NCBI GenBank assembly: GCA_037893225.1
Contig: JAZGUH010000279.1
Span: forward strand, 2,108,001-2,172,000
Length of the DNA stretch: 64,000 nt
From: Hippasteria phrygiana
Taxonomy: Eukaryota > Echinodermata > Asteroidea > Valvatida > Goniasteridae
Reading direction: 5' to 3'
Shown piece after piece: positions 1 to 11,360 of this stretch; positions within the stretch are counted from its first letter, which is position 1, and each line of letters starts with the position of its first letter. The translations under genes and the position numbers were made by a program. The notes under the pieces were generated by a model. It was given only the letters and a program-made list of their open reading frames with translations, was not told the DNA's origin and made no database searches.

Positions 1-232
1 GTAGCGCCAGATCTAAGCTATCCATACATGTCAAAATTACTGTATTTGGTTGATATTTCATGCAATTATGAATGAATAAAGCAAGTCCATACCCCAGGGA
101 ATTTGACATGCATGGAGCAATAAATAGACGGTGACATGTACACAGATGTTGGCCGGAAAGAAAATAAACATTGCGAGGTTTGAATTTTCTCCACAAGTTT
201 TAACTCTAGGAAGCCGCCGATGATTGCAACAT
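1..232. repeat. Reference monomer (unit 1) of the satellite
   Basis: I use this unit as the coordinate frame. It holds a BglII-type AGATCT at 9-14, TACATGT at 25-31, an inverted pair TTCAT/ATGAA at 57-61 and 68-72, a C run at 92-95, the 8-bp palindrome CATGCATG at 107-114 (destroyed by T109G in the CAGG variants), GGCCGG at 151-156, a variable tetranucleotide at 208-211 and a conserved GCCGCCGATGATTGCAACAT at 213-232. It has six CpG dinucleotides. I see no internal two-fold repeat that would suggest a dimer of ~116 bp. The choice of start is arbitrary. Confidence 0.95.
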
Positions 233-252
233 GTAGCGCCAGATCTAAGCTA
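213..252. repeat. Conserved core of the monomer, spanning the unit junction (first example)
   Basis: Monomer positions 213-232 and 1-20 (GCCGCCGATGATTGCAACAT followed by GTAGCGCCAGATCTAAGCTA) are almost invariant in domain A. Exceptions noticed are GCCGCCAATG near 49977, CTAATCTA near 20312 and CTAAGTTATCC in one unit type. The segment sits directly after the hypervariable positions 208-211. Four of the unit's six CpG sites fall near here or in GGCCGG. A conserved box inside a drifting satellite can mark a protein-binding site, as the CENP-B box does in alpha satellite. No known box sequence is present, so a function is inference only. Confidence 0.6.
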
Positions 253-263
253 TCCATACATGT
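229..263. other. 7-bp inverted repeat ACATGTA / TACATGT with 21-nt spacer (first example)
   Basis: ACATGTA at 229-235 and TACATGT at 257-263 are perfect inverted copies flanking 21 bases, which include AGATCT. The pair recurs once per monomer junction through most of the array. It is lost where the arm mutates, for example CACGTAGC near 53237, TACTTGTC near 14556, TACCTGTC near 23982 and CATGTAAAAA in some B units. It could form a cruciform stem or bind a dimeric protein. Both uses are inference. Confidence 0.6.
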
Positions 264-1391
264 CAAAATTACTGTATTTGGTTGATATTTCATGCAATTA
301 TGAATGAGTAAAGCAAGTCCATACCCCAGGGAATTTGACATGCATGGAGCAATAAATAGACGGTAATATGTACACAGATGTTGGCCGGAAAGAAAATAAA
401 CATTGCGAGGTTTGAATTTTCTCCACAAGTTTTAACTCTAGGAAGCCGCCGATGATTGCAACATGTAGCGCCAGATCTAAGCTATCCATACATGTCAAAA
501 TTACTGTATTTGGTTGATATTTCATGCAATTATGAATGAGTAAAGCAAGTCATACCCTAGGGAATTTGACAGGCATGGAGCAATAAATAGAAGGTAATAT
601 GCACACAGATGTTGGCCGGAAAGAAAATAAACATTGCGAGGTTTGAATTTTCTCCACAAGTTTTAACTCTAGGCAGCCGCCGATGATTGCAACATGTAGC
701 GCCAGATCTAAGCTATCCATACATGTCAAAATTACTGTATTTGGTTGATATTTCATGCAATTATGAATGAGTAAAGCAAGTCCATACCCCAGGGAATTTG
801 ACAGGCATGGAGCAATAAATAGAAGGTAATATGCACACAGATGTTGGCCGGAAAGAAAATAAACATTGCGAGGTTTGAATTTTCTCCACAAGTTTTAACT
901 CTAGGAAGCCGCCGATGATTGCAACATGTAGCGCCAGATCTAAGCTATCCATACATGTCAAAATTACTGTATTTGGTTGATATTTCATGCAATTATGAAT
1001 GAGTAAAGCAAGTCCATACCCCAGGGAATTTGACAGGCATGGAGCAATAAATAGACGGTAATATGCACACAGATGTTGGCCGGAAAGAAAATAAACATTG
1101 CGAGGTTTGAATTTTCTCTACAAGTTTTAACTCTAGGAAGCCGCCGATGATTGCAACATGTAGCGCCAGATCTAAGCTATCCATACATGTCAAAATTACT
1201 GTATTTGGTTGATATTTCATGCAATTATGAATGAATAAAGCAAGTCCATACCCCAGGGAATTTGACATGCATGGAGCAATAAATAGACGGTGACATGTAC
1301 ACAGATGTTGGCCGGAAAGAAAATAAACATTGCGAGGTTTGAATTTTCTCTACAAGTTTTAACTCTAGGAAGCCGCCGATGATTGCAACAT

Positions 1392-1855
1392 GTAGCGCCA
1401 GATCTAAGCTATCCATACATGTCAAAATTACTGTATTTGGTTGATATTTCATGCAATTATGAATGAGTAAAGCAAGTCCATACCTCAGGGAATTTGACAG
1501 GCATGGAGCAATAAATAGAAGGTAATATGCACACAGATGTTGGCCGGAAAGAAAATAAACATTGCGAGGTTTGAATTTTCTCCACAAGTTTTAACTCTAG
1601 GCAGCCGCCGATGATTGCAACATGTAGCGCCAGATCTAAGCTATCCATACATGTCAAAATTACTGTATTTGGTTGATATTTCATGCAATTATGAATGAGT
1701 AAAGCAAGTCCATACCCCAGGGAATTTGACAGGCATGGAGCAATAAATAGAAGGTAATATGCACACAGATGTTGGCCGGAAAGAAAATAAACATTGCGAG
1801 GTTTGAATTTTCTCCACAAGTTTTAACTCTAGGAAGCCGCCGATGATTGCAACAT
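1392..1855. repeat. Two CAGG-AAGG-GCAC type units
   Basis: Units at 1392 and 1624 carry CAGG at 107-110, AAGG at 128-131 and GCAC at 138-141. They end with AGGC and AGGA respectively at 208-211. The first has a private TACCTCAGGG in place of TACCCCAGGG. They link the preceding block to the block shared with 11361 onwards. Confidence 0.7.
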
Positions 1856-4174
1856 GTAGCGCCAGATCTAAGCTATCCATACATGTCAAAATTACTGTAT
1901 TTGGTTGATATTTCATGCAATTATGAATGAGTAAAGCAAGTCCATACCCCAGGGAATTTGACATGCACGGAGCAATAAATAGACGGTAATATGTACACAG
2001 ATGTTGGCCGGAAAGAAAATAAACATTGCGAGGTTTGAATTTTCTCCACAAGTTTTAACTCTAAGAAGCCGCCGATGATTGCAACATGTAGCGCCAGATC
2101 TAAGCTATCCATACATGTCAAAAATACTGCATTTGGTTGATATTTCATGCAATTATGAATGAATAAAGCAAGTCTATACCCCAGGGAATTTGACATGCAT
2201 GGAGCAATAAATAGACGGTAATATGTACACAGATGTTGGCCGGAAAGAAAATAAACATTGCGAGGTTTGAATTTTCTCCACAAGTTTTAACTCTGGGAAG
2301 CCGCCGATGATTGCAACATGTAGCGCCAGATCTAAGCTATCCATACATGTCAAAATTACTGTATTTGGTTGATATTTCATGCAATTATGAATGAGTAAAG
2401 CAAGTCCATACCCCAGGGAATTTGACATGCATGGAGCAATAAATAGACGGTAATATGTACACAGATGTTGGCCGGAAAGAAAATAAACATTGCGAGGTTT
2501 GAATTTTCTCCACAAGTTTTAACTCTAAGAAGCCGCCGATGATTGCAACATGTAGCGCCAGATCTAAGCTATACATACATGTCAAAATTACTGTATTTGG
2601 TTGATATTTCATGCAACTATGAATGAGTAAAGCAAGTCCATACCCCAGGGAATTTGACATGCATGGAGCAATAAATAGACGGTAATATGTACACAGATAT
2701 TGGCCGGGAAGAAAATAAACATTGCGAGGTTTGAATTTTCTCCACAAGTTTTAACTCTGGGAAGCCGCCGATGATTGCAACATGTAGCGCCAGATCTAAG
2801 CTATACATACATGTCAAAATTACTGCATTTGGTTGATATTTCATGCAATTATGAATGAGTAAAGCAAGTCCATACCCCAGGGAATTTGACAGGCATGGAG
2901 CAATAAATAGACGGTAATATGTACACAGATGTTGGCCGGAAAGAAAATAAACATTGCGAGGTTTGAATTTTCTCCACAAGTTTTAACTCTAGGCAGCCGC
3001 CGATGATTGCAACATGTAGCGCCAGATCTAAGCTATCCATACATGTCAAAATTACTGTATTTGGTTGATATTTCATGCAATTATGAATGAGTAAAGCAAG
3101 TCCATACCCCAGGGAATTTGACAGGCATGGAGCAATAAATAGACGGTAATATGCACACAGATGTTGGCCGGAAAGAAAATAAACATTGCGAGGTTTGAAT
3201 TTTCTCTACAAGTTTTAACTCTATGAAGCCGCCGATGATTGCAACATGTAGCGCCAGATCTAAGCTATCCATACATGTCAAAATTACTGTATTTGGTTGA
3301 TATTTCATGCAATTATGAATGAATAAAGCAAGTCCATACCCCAGGGAATTTGACATGCATGGAGCAATAAATAGACGGTAACATGTACACAGATGTTGGC
3401 CGGAAAGAAAATAAACATTGCGAGGTTTGAATTTTCTCTACAAGTTTAAACTCTAGGAAGCCGCCGATGATTGCAACATGTAGCGCCAGATCTAAGCTAT
3501 CCATACATGTCAAAATTACTGTATTTGGTTGATATTTCATGCAATTATGAATGAGTAAAGCAAGTCCATACCCAGGGAATTTGACATGCATGGAGCAATA
3601 AATAGACGGTAATATGTACACAGATGTTGGCCGGAAAGAAAATAAACATTGCGAGGTTTGAATTTTCTCCACAAGTTTTAACTCTAGGCAGCCGCCGATG
3701 ATTGCAACATGTAGCGCCAGATCTAAGCTATCCATACATGTCAAAATTACTGTATTTGGTTGATATTTCATGCAATTATGAATGAGTAAAGCAAGTCCAT
3801 ACCCAAGGGAATTTGACAGGCATGGAGCAATAAATAGAAGGTAATATGCACACAGATGTTGGCCGGAAAGAAAATAAACATTGCGAGGTTTGAATTTTCT
3901 CCACAAGTTTTAACTCTAGGAAGCCGCCGATGATTGCAACATGTAGCGCCAGATCTAAGCTATCCATACATGTCAAAATTACTGTATTTGGTTGATATTT
4001 CATGCAATTATGAATGAGTAAAGCAAGTCCATACCCCAGGGAATTTGACATGCATGGAGCAATAAATAGACGGTAATATGTACACAGATGTTGGCCGGAA
4101 AGAAAATAAACATTGCGAGGTTTGAATTTTCTCCACAAGTTTTAACTCTAGGCAGCCGCCGATGATTGCAACAT
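1856..4174. repeat. Ten-unit block (2,319 bp), copy 1; copy 2 at 11361-13679
   Basis: Ten units in fixed order share private markers with 11361-13679 at a constant offset of 9,505 bp: CATGCACGG (about 1962), GTCTATACC (about 2173), AACTATGAATG (about 2616), AGATATTGGCCGGGA (about 2696), CTATGAAG (about 3222), GTTTAAACTC (about 3445) and CATACCCAGGG (about 3568). The last four units also form the start of the 16-mer block at 3248. Confidence 0.8.
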
Positions 4175-6957
4175 GTAGCGCCAGATCTAAGCTATCCATA
4201 CATGTCAAAATTACTGTATTTGGTTGATATTTCATGCAATTATGAATGAGTAAAGCAAGTCCATACCCCAGGGAATTTGACAGGCATGGAGCAATAAATA
4301 GAAGGTAATATGCACACAGATGTTGGCCGGAAAGAAAATAAACATTGCGAGGTTTGAATTTTCTCCACAAGTTTTAACTCTAGGAAGCCGCCGATGATTG
4401 CAACATGTAGCGCCAGATCTAAGCTATCCATACATGTCAAAATTACTGTATTTGGTTGATATTTCATGCAATTATGAATGAGTAAAGCAAGTCCATACCC
4501 CAGGGAATTTGACATGCATGGAGCAATAAATAGACGGTAATATGTACACAGATGTTGGCCGGAAAGAAAATAAACATTGCGAGGTTTGAATTTTCTCCAC
4601 AAGTTTTAACTCTGGGAAGCCGCCGATGATTGCAACATGTAGCGCCAGATCTAAGCTATACATACATGTCAAAATTACTGCATTTGGTTGATATTTCATG
4701 CAATTATGAATGAGTAAAGCAAGTCCATACCCCAGGGAATTTGACAGGCATGGAGCAATAAATAGACGGTAATATGTACACAGATGTTGGCCGGAAAGAA
4801 AATAAACATTGCGAGGTTTGAATTTTCTCTACAAGTTTTAACTCTAGGCAGCCGCCGATGATTGCAACATGTAGCGCCAGATCTAAGCTATCCATACATG
4901 TCAAAATTACTGTATTTGGTTGATATTTCATGCAATTATGAATGAGTAAAGCAAGTCCATACCCCAGGGAATTTGACAGGCATGGAGCAATAAATAGACG
5001 GTAATATGCACACAGATGTTGGCCGGAAAGAAAATAAACATTGCGAGGTTTGAATTTTCTCTACAAGTTTTAACTCTAGGAAGCCGCCGATGATTGCAAC
5101 ATGTAGCGCCAGATCTAAGCTATCCATACATGTCAAAATTACTGTATTTGGTTGATATTTCATGCAATTATGAATGAATAAAGCAAGTCCATACCCCAGG
5201 GAATTTGACATGCATGGAGCAATAAATAGACGGTAATATGCACACAGATGTTGGCCGGAAAGAAAATAAACATTGCGAGGTTTGAATTTTCTCTACAAGT
5301 TTTAACTCTAGGAAGCCGCCGATGATTGCAACATGTAGCGCCAGATCTAAGCTATCCATACATGTCAAAATTACTGTATTTGGTTGATATTTCATGCAAT
5401 TATGAATGAATAAAGCAAGTCCATACCCCAGGGAATTTGACATGCATGGAGCAATAAATAGACGGTGACATGTACACAGATGTTGGCCGGAAAGAAAATA
5501 AACATTGCGAGGTTTGAATTTTCTCTACAAGTTTTAACTCTAGGAAGCCGCCGATGATTGCAACATGTAGCGCCAGATCTAAGCTATCCATACATGTCAA
5601 AATTACTGTATTTGGTTGATATTTCATGCAATTATGAATGAGTAAAGCAAGTCCATACCCCAGGGAATTTGACATGCATGGAGCAATAAATAGACGGTAA
5701 TATGTACACAGATGTTGGCCGGAAAGAAAATAAACATTGCGAGGTTTGAATTTTCTCCACAAGTTTTAACTCTAGGAAGCCGCCGATGATTGCAACATGT
5801 AGCGCCAGATCTAAGCTATCCATACATGTCAAAATTACTGTATTTGGTTGATATTTCATGCAATTATGAATGAGTAAAGCAAGTCATACCCTAGGGAATT
5901 TGACAGGCATGGAGCAATAAATAGAAGGTAATATGCACACAGATGTTGGCCGGAAAGAAAATAAACATTGCGAGGTTTGAATTTTCTCCACAAGTTTTAA
6001 CTCTAGGCAGCCGCCGATGATTGCAACATGTAGCGCCAGATCTAAGCTATCCATACATGTCAAAATTACTGTATTTGGTTGATATTTCATGCAATTATGA
6101 ATGAGTAAAGCAAGTCCATACCCCAGGGAATTTGACAGGCATGGAGCAATAAATAGAAGGTAATATGCACACAGATGTTGGCCGGAAAGAAAATAAACAT
6201 TGCGAGGTTTGAATTTTCTCCACAAGTTTTAACTCTAGGAAGCCGCCGATGATTGCAACATGTAGCGCCAGATCTAAGCTATCCATACATGTCAAAATTA
6301 CTGTATTTGGTTGATATTTCATGCAATTATGAATGAGTAAAGCAAGTCCATACCCCAGGGAATTTGACAGGCATGGAGCAATAAATAGACGGTAATATGC
6401 ACACAGATGTTGGCCGGAAAGAAAATAAACATTGCGAGGTTTGAATTTTCTCTACAAGTTTTAACTCTAGGAAGCCGCCGATGATTGCAACATGTAGCGC
6501 CAGATCTAAGCTATCCATACATGTCAAAATTACTGTATTTGGTTGATATTTCATGCAATTATGAATGAATAAAGCAAGTCCATACCCCAGGGAATTTGAC
6601 ATGCATGGAGCAATAAATAGACGGTGACATGTACACAGATGTTGGCCGGAAAGAAAATAAACATTGCGAGGTTTGAATTTTCTCTACAAGTTTTAACTCT
6701 AGGAAGCCGCCGATGATTGCAACATGTAGCGCCAGATCTAAGCTATCCATACATGTCAAAATTACTGTATTTGGTTGATATTTCATGCAATTATGAATGA
6801 GTAAAGCAAGTCCATACCCCAGGGAATTTGACAGGCATGGAGCAATAAATAGAAGGTAATATGCACACAGATGTTGGCCGGAAAGAAAATAAACATTGCG
6901 AGGTTTGAATTTTCTCCACAAGTTTTAACTCTAGGCAGCCGCCGATGATTGCAACAT
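3248..6957. repeat. 16-mer higher-order repeat (3,710 bp), copy 1
   Basis: Sixteen units run from the GTTTAAACTC unit at 3248 through the TCATACCCTAG unit at 5799 to the unit at 6726. The same order follows immediately in the next 3.7 kb. The length equals 16 x 232 minus two one-base deletions (units at 3480 and 5799). Its second half (5335-6725) also matches the start of the window. Confidence 0.8.
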
Positions 6958-9900
6958 GTAGCGCCAGATCTAAGCTATCCATACATGTCAAAATTACTGT
7001 ATTTGGTTGATATTTCATGCAATTATGAATGAATAAAGCAAGTCCATACCCCAGGGAATTTGACATGCATGGAGCAATAAATAGACGGTAACATGTACAC
7101 AGATGTTGGCCGGAAAGAAAATAAACATTGCGAGGTTTGAATTTTCTCTACAAGTTTAAACTCTAGGAAGCCGCCGATGATTGCAACATGTAGCGCCAGA
7201 TCTAAGCTATCCATACATGTCAAAATTACTGTATTTGGTTGATATTTCATGCAATTATGAATGAGTAAAGCAAGTCCATACCCAGGGAATTTGACATGCA
7301 TGGAGCAATAAATAGACGGTAATATGTACACAGATGTTGGCCGGAAAGAAAATAAACATTGCGAGGTTTGAATTTTCTCCACAAGTTTTAACTCTAGGCA
7401 GCCGCCGATGATTGCAACATGTAGCGCCAGATCTAAGCTATCCATACATGTCAAAATTACTGTATTTGGTTGATATTTCATGCAATTATGAATGAGTAAA
7501 GCAAGTCCATACCCAAGGGAATTTGACAGGCATGGAGCAATAAATAGAAGGTAATATGCACACAGATGTTGGCCGGAAAGAAAATAAACATTGCGAGGTT
7601 TGAATTTTCTCCACAAGTTTTAACTCTAGGAAGCCGCCGATGATTGCAACATGTAGCGCCAGATCTAAGCTATCCATACATGTCAAAATTACTGTATTTG
7701 GTTGATATTTCATGCAATTATGAATGAGTAAAGCAAGTCCATACCCCAGGGAATTTGACATGCATGGAGCAATAAATAGACGGTAATATGTACACAGATG
7801 TTGGCCGGAAAGAAAATAAACATTGCGAGGTTTGAATTTTCTCCACAAGTTTTAACTCTAGGCAGCCGCCGATGATTGCAACATGTAGCGCCAGATCTAA
7901 GCTATCCATACATGTCAAAATTACTGTATTTGGTTGATATTTCATGCAATTATGAATGAGTAAAGCAAGTCCATACCCCAGGGAATTTGACAGGCATGGA
8001 GCAATAAATAGAAGGTAATATGCACACAGATGTTGGCCGGAAAGAAAATAAACATTGCGAGGTTTGAATTTTCTCCACAAGTTTTAACTCTAGGAAGCCG
8101 CCGATGATTGCAACATGTAGCGCCAGATCTAAGCTATCCATACATGTCAAAATTACTGTATTTGGTTGATATTTCATGCAATTATGAATGAGTAAAGCAA
8201 GTCCATACCCCAGGGAATTTGACATGCATGGAGCAATAAATAGACGGTAATATGTACACAGATGTTGGCCGGAAAGAAAATAAACATTGCGAGGTTTGAA
8301 TTTTCTCCACAAGTTTTAACTCTGGGAAGCCGCCGATGATTGCAACATGTAGCGCCAGATCTAAGCTATACATACATGTCAAAATTACTGCATTTGGTTG
8401 ATATTTCATGCAATTATGAATGAGTAAAGCAAGTCCATACCCCAGGGAATTTGACAGGCATGGAGCAATAAATAGACGGTAATATGTACACAGATGTTGG
8501 CCGGAAAGAAAATAAACATTGCGAGGTTTGAATTTTCTCTACAAGTTTTAACTCTAGGCAGCCGCCGATGATTGCAACATGTAGCGCCAGATCTAAGCTA
8601 TCCATACATGTCAAAATTACTGTATTTGGTTGATATTTCATGCAATTATGAATGAGTAAAGCAAGTCCATACCCCAGGGAATTTGACAGGCATGGAGCAA
8701 TAAATAGACGGTAATATGCACACAGATGTTGGCCGGAAAGAAAATAAACATTGCGAGGTTTGAATTTTCTCTACAAGTTTTAACTCTAGGAAGCCGCCGA
8801 TGATTGCAACATGTAGCGCCAGATCTAAGCTATCCATACATGTCAAAATTACTGTATTTGGTTGATATTTCATGCAATTATGAATGAATAAAGCAAGTCC
8901 ATACCCCAGGGAATTTGACATGCATGGAGCAATAAATAGACGGTAATATGCACACAGATGTTGGCCGGAAAGAAAATAAACATTGCGAGGTTTGAATTTT
9001 CTCTACAAGTTTTAACTCTAGGAAGCCGCCGATGATTGCAACATGTAGCGCCAGATCTAAGCTATCCATACATGTCAAAATTACTGTATTTGGTTGATAT
9101 TTCATGCAATTATGAATGAATAAAGCAAGTCCATACCCCAGGGAATTTGACATGCATGGAGCAATAAATAGACGGTGACATGTACACAGATGTTGCCGGA
9201 AAGAAAATAAACATTGCGAGGTTTGAATTTTCTCTACAAGTTTTAACTCTAGGAAGCCGCCGATGATTGCAACATGTAGCGCCAGATCTAAGCTATCCAT
9301 ACATGTCAAAATTACTGTATTTGGTTGATATTTCATGCAATTATGAATGAGTAAAGCAAGTCCATACCCCAGGGAATTTGACATGCATGGAGCAATAAAT
9401 AGACGGTAATATGTACACAGATGTTGGCCGGAAAGAAAATAAACATTGCGAGGTTTGAATTTTCTCCACAAGTTTTAACTCTAGGAAGCCGCCGATGATT
9501 GCAACATGTAGCGCCAGATCTAAGCTATCCATACATGTCAAAATTACTGTATTTGGTTGATATTTCATGCAATTATGAATGAGTAAAGCAAGTCATACCC
9601 TAGGGAATTTGACAGGCATGGAGCAATAAATAGAAGGTAATATGCACACAGATGTTGGCCGGAAAGAAAATAAACATTGCGAGGTTTGAATTTTCTCCAC
9701 AAGTTTTAACTCTAGGCAGCCGCCGATGATTGCAACATGTAGCGCCAGATCTAAGCTATCCATACATGTCAAAATTACTGTATTTGGTTGATATTTCATG
9801 CAATTATGAATGAGTAAAGCAAGTCCATACCCCAGGGAATTTGACAGGCATGGAGCAATAAATAGAAGGTAATATGCACACAGATGTTGGCCGGAAAGAA

Positions 9901-10666
9901 AATAAACATTGCGAGGTTTGAATTTTCTCCACAAGTTTTAACTCTAGGAAGCCGCCGATGATTGCAACATGTAGCGCCAGATCTAAGCTATCCATACATG
10001 TCAAAATTACTGTATTTGGTTGATATTTCATGCAATTATGAATGAGTAAAGCAAGTCCATACCCCAGGGAATTTGACAGGCATGGAGCAATAAATAGACG
10101 GTAATATGCACACAGATGTTGGCCGGAAAGAAAATAAACATTGCGAGGTTTGAATTTTCTCTACAAGTTTTAACTCTAGGAAGCCGCCGATGATTGCAAC
10201 ATGTAGCGCCAGATCTAAGCTATCCATACATGTCAAAATTACTGTATTTGGTTGATATTTCATGCAATTATGAATGAATAAAGCAAGTCCATACCCCAGG
10301 GAATTTGACATGCATGGAGCAATAAATAGACGGTGACATGTACACAGATGTTGGCCGGAAAGAAAATAAACATTGCGAGGTTTGAATTTTCTCTACAAGT
10401 TTTAACTCTAGGAAGCCGCCGATGATTGCAACATGTAGCGCCAGATCTAAGCTATCCATACATGTCAAAATTACTGTATTTGGTTGATATTTCATGCAAT
10501 TATGAATGAGTAAAGCAAGTCCATACCCCAGGGAATTTGACAGGCATGGAGCAATAAATAGAAGGTAATATGCACACAGATGTTGGCCGGAAAGAAAATA
10601 AACATTGCGAGGTTTGAATTTTCTCCACAAGTTTTAACTCTAGGAAGCCGCCGATGATTGCAACAT
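6958..10666. repeat. 16-mer higher-order repeat (3,709 bp), copy 2
   Basis: This block directly follows copy 1 and repeats it unit for unit. It is one base shorter because of GTTGCCGG in place of GTTGGCCGG near 9194. The last unit (10435) ends in AGGA at 208-211 where copy 1 has AGGC. Few other differences are visible by eye, so the tandem duplication is recent. Confidence 0.8.
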
Positions 10667-11360
10667 GTAGCGCCAGATCTAAGCTATCCATACATGTCAA
10701 AATTACTGTATTTGGTTGATATTTCATGCAATTATGAATGAGTAAAGCAAGTCATACCCAAGGGAATTTGACAGGCATGGAGCAATAAATAGAAGGTAAT
10801 ATGCACACAGATGTTGGCCGGAAAGAAAATAAACATTGCGAGGTTTGAATTTTCTCCACAAGTTTTAACTCTAGGCAGCCGCCGATGATTGCAACATGTA
10901 GCGCCAGATCTAAGCTATCCATACATGTCAAAATTACTGTATTTGGTTGATATTTCATGCAATTATGAATGAGTAAAGCAAGTCATACCCAAGGGAATTT
11001 GACAGGCATGGAGCAATAAATAGAAGGTAATATGCACACAGATGTTGGCCGGAAAGAAAATAAACATTGCGAGGTTTGAATTTTCTCCACAAGTTTTAAC
11101 TCTAGGCAGCCGCCGATGATTGCAACATGTAGCGCCAGATCTAAGCTATCCATACATGTCAAAATTACTGTATTTGGTTGATATTTCATGCAATTATGAA
11201 TGAGTAAAGCAAGTCCATACCCCAGGGAATTTGACAGGCATGGAGCAATAAATAGAAGGTAATATGCACACAGATGTTGGCCGGAAAGAAAATAAACATT
11301 GCGAGGTTTGAATTTTCTCCACAAGTTTTAACTCTAGGAAGCCGCCGATGATTGCAACAT
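10667..11360. repeat. Three-unit linker with two consecutive TCATACCCAAGGG units
   Basis: Units at 10667 and 10898 are both 231 bp and appear identical (TCATACCCAAGGG, CAGG, AAGG, GCAC, AGGC), which suggests a single-unit tandem duplication. The third, at 11129, is the same type as the unit at 1624 and leads into the copy of the 1856 block. Confidence 0.7.

Larger units (their letters stand above)
1..1391. repeat. Six-unit block, also present at 5335-6725
   Basis: Units starting at 1, 233, 465, 696, 928 and 1160 match those at 5335, 5567, 5799, 6030, 6262 and 6494 in order. They share the 231-bp TCATACCCTAG unit, the CGGTGAC units and CTACAAG units. The offset is 5,334 bp, which is 23 units less two one-base deletions. 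Unit 1 differs slightly (CCACAAG against CTACAAG at 5335). Confidence 0.75.

Noticed and set aside
107..114. The 8-bp palindrome CATGCATG as a conserved regulatory site.
   Set aside because: It is destroyed by T109G in a large share of units (the CAGG variants), so it is not under evident constraint.
177..187. GGTTTGAATTT, resembling an RNA polymerase III B box, and TAGCGCCAGAT at the next unit start, loosely like an A box.
   Set aside because: The B-box-like string has three mismatches to GGTTCGANTCC. Within a unit the A-like string lies about 175 bp upstream, far beyond usual spacing. No tRNA, SINE or 5S gene structure is present.
1..232. An ancestral dimer of two ~116-bp halves.
   Set aside because: Comparing the two halves by eye shows only short chance matches such as TCCATAC at 21 and 86, with no extended similarity.
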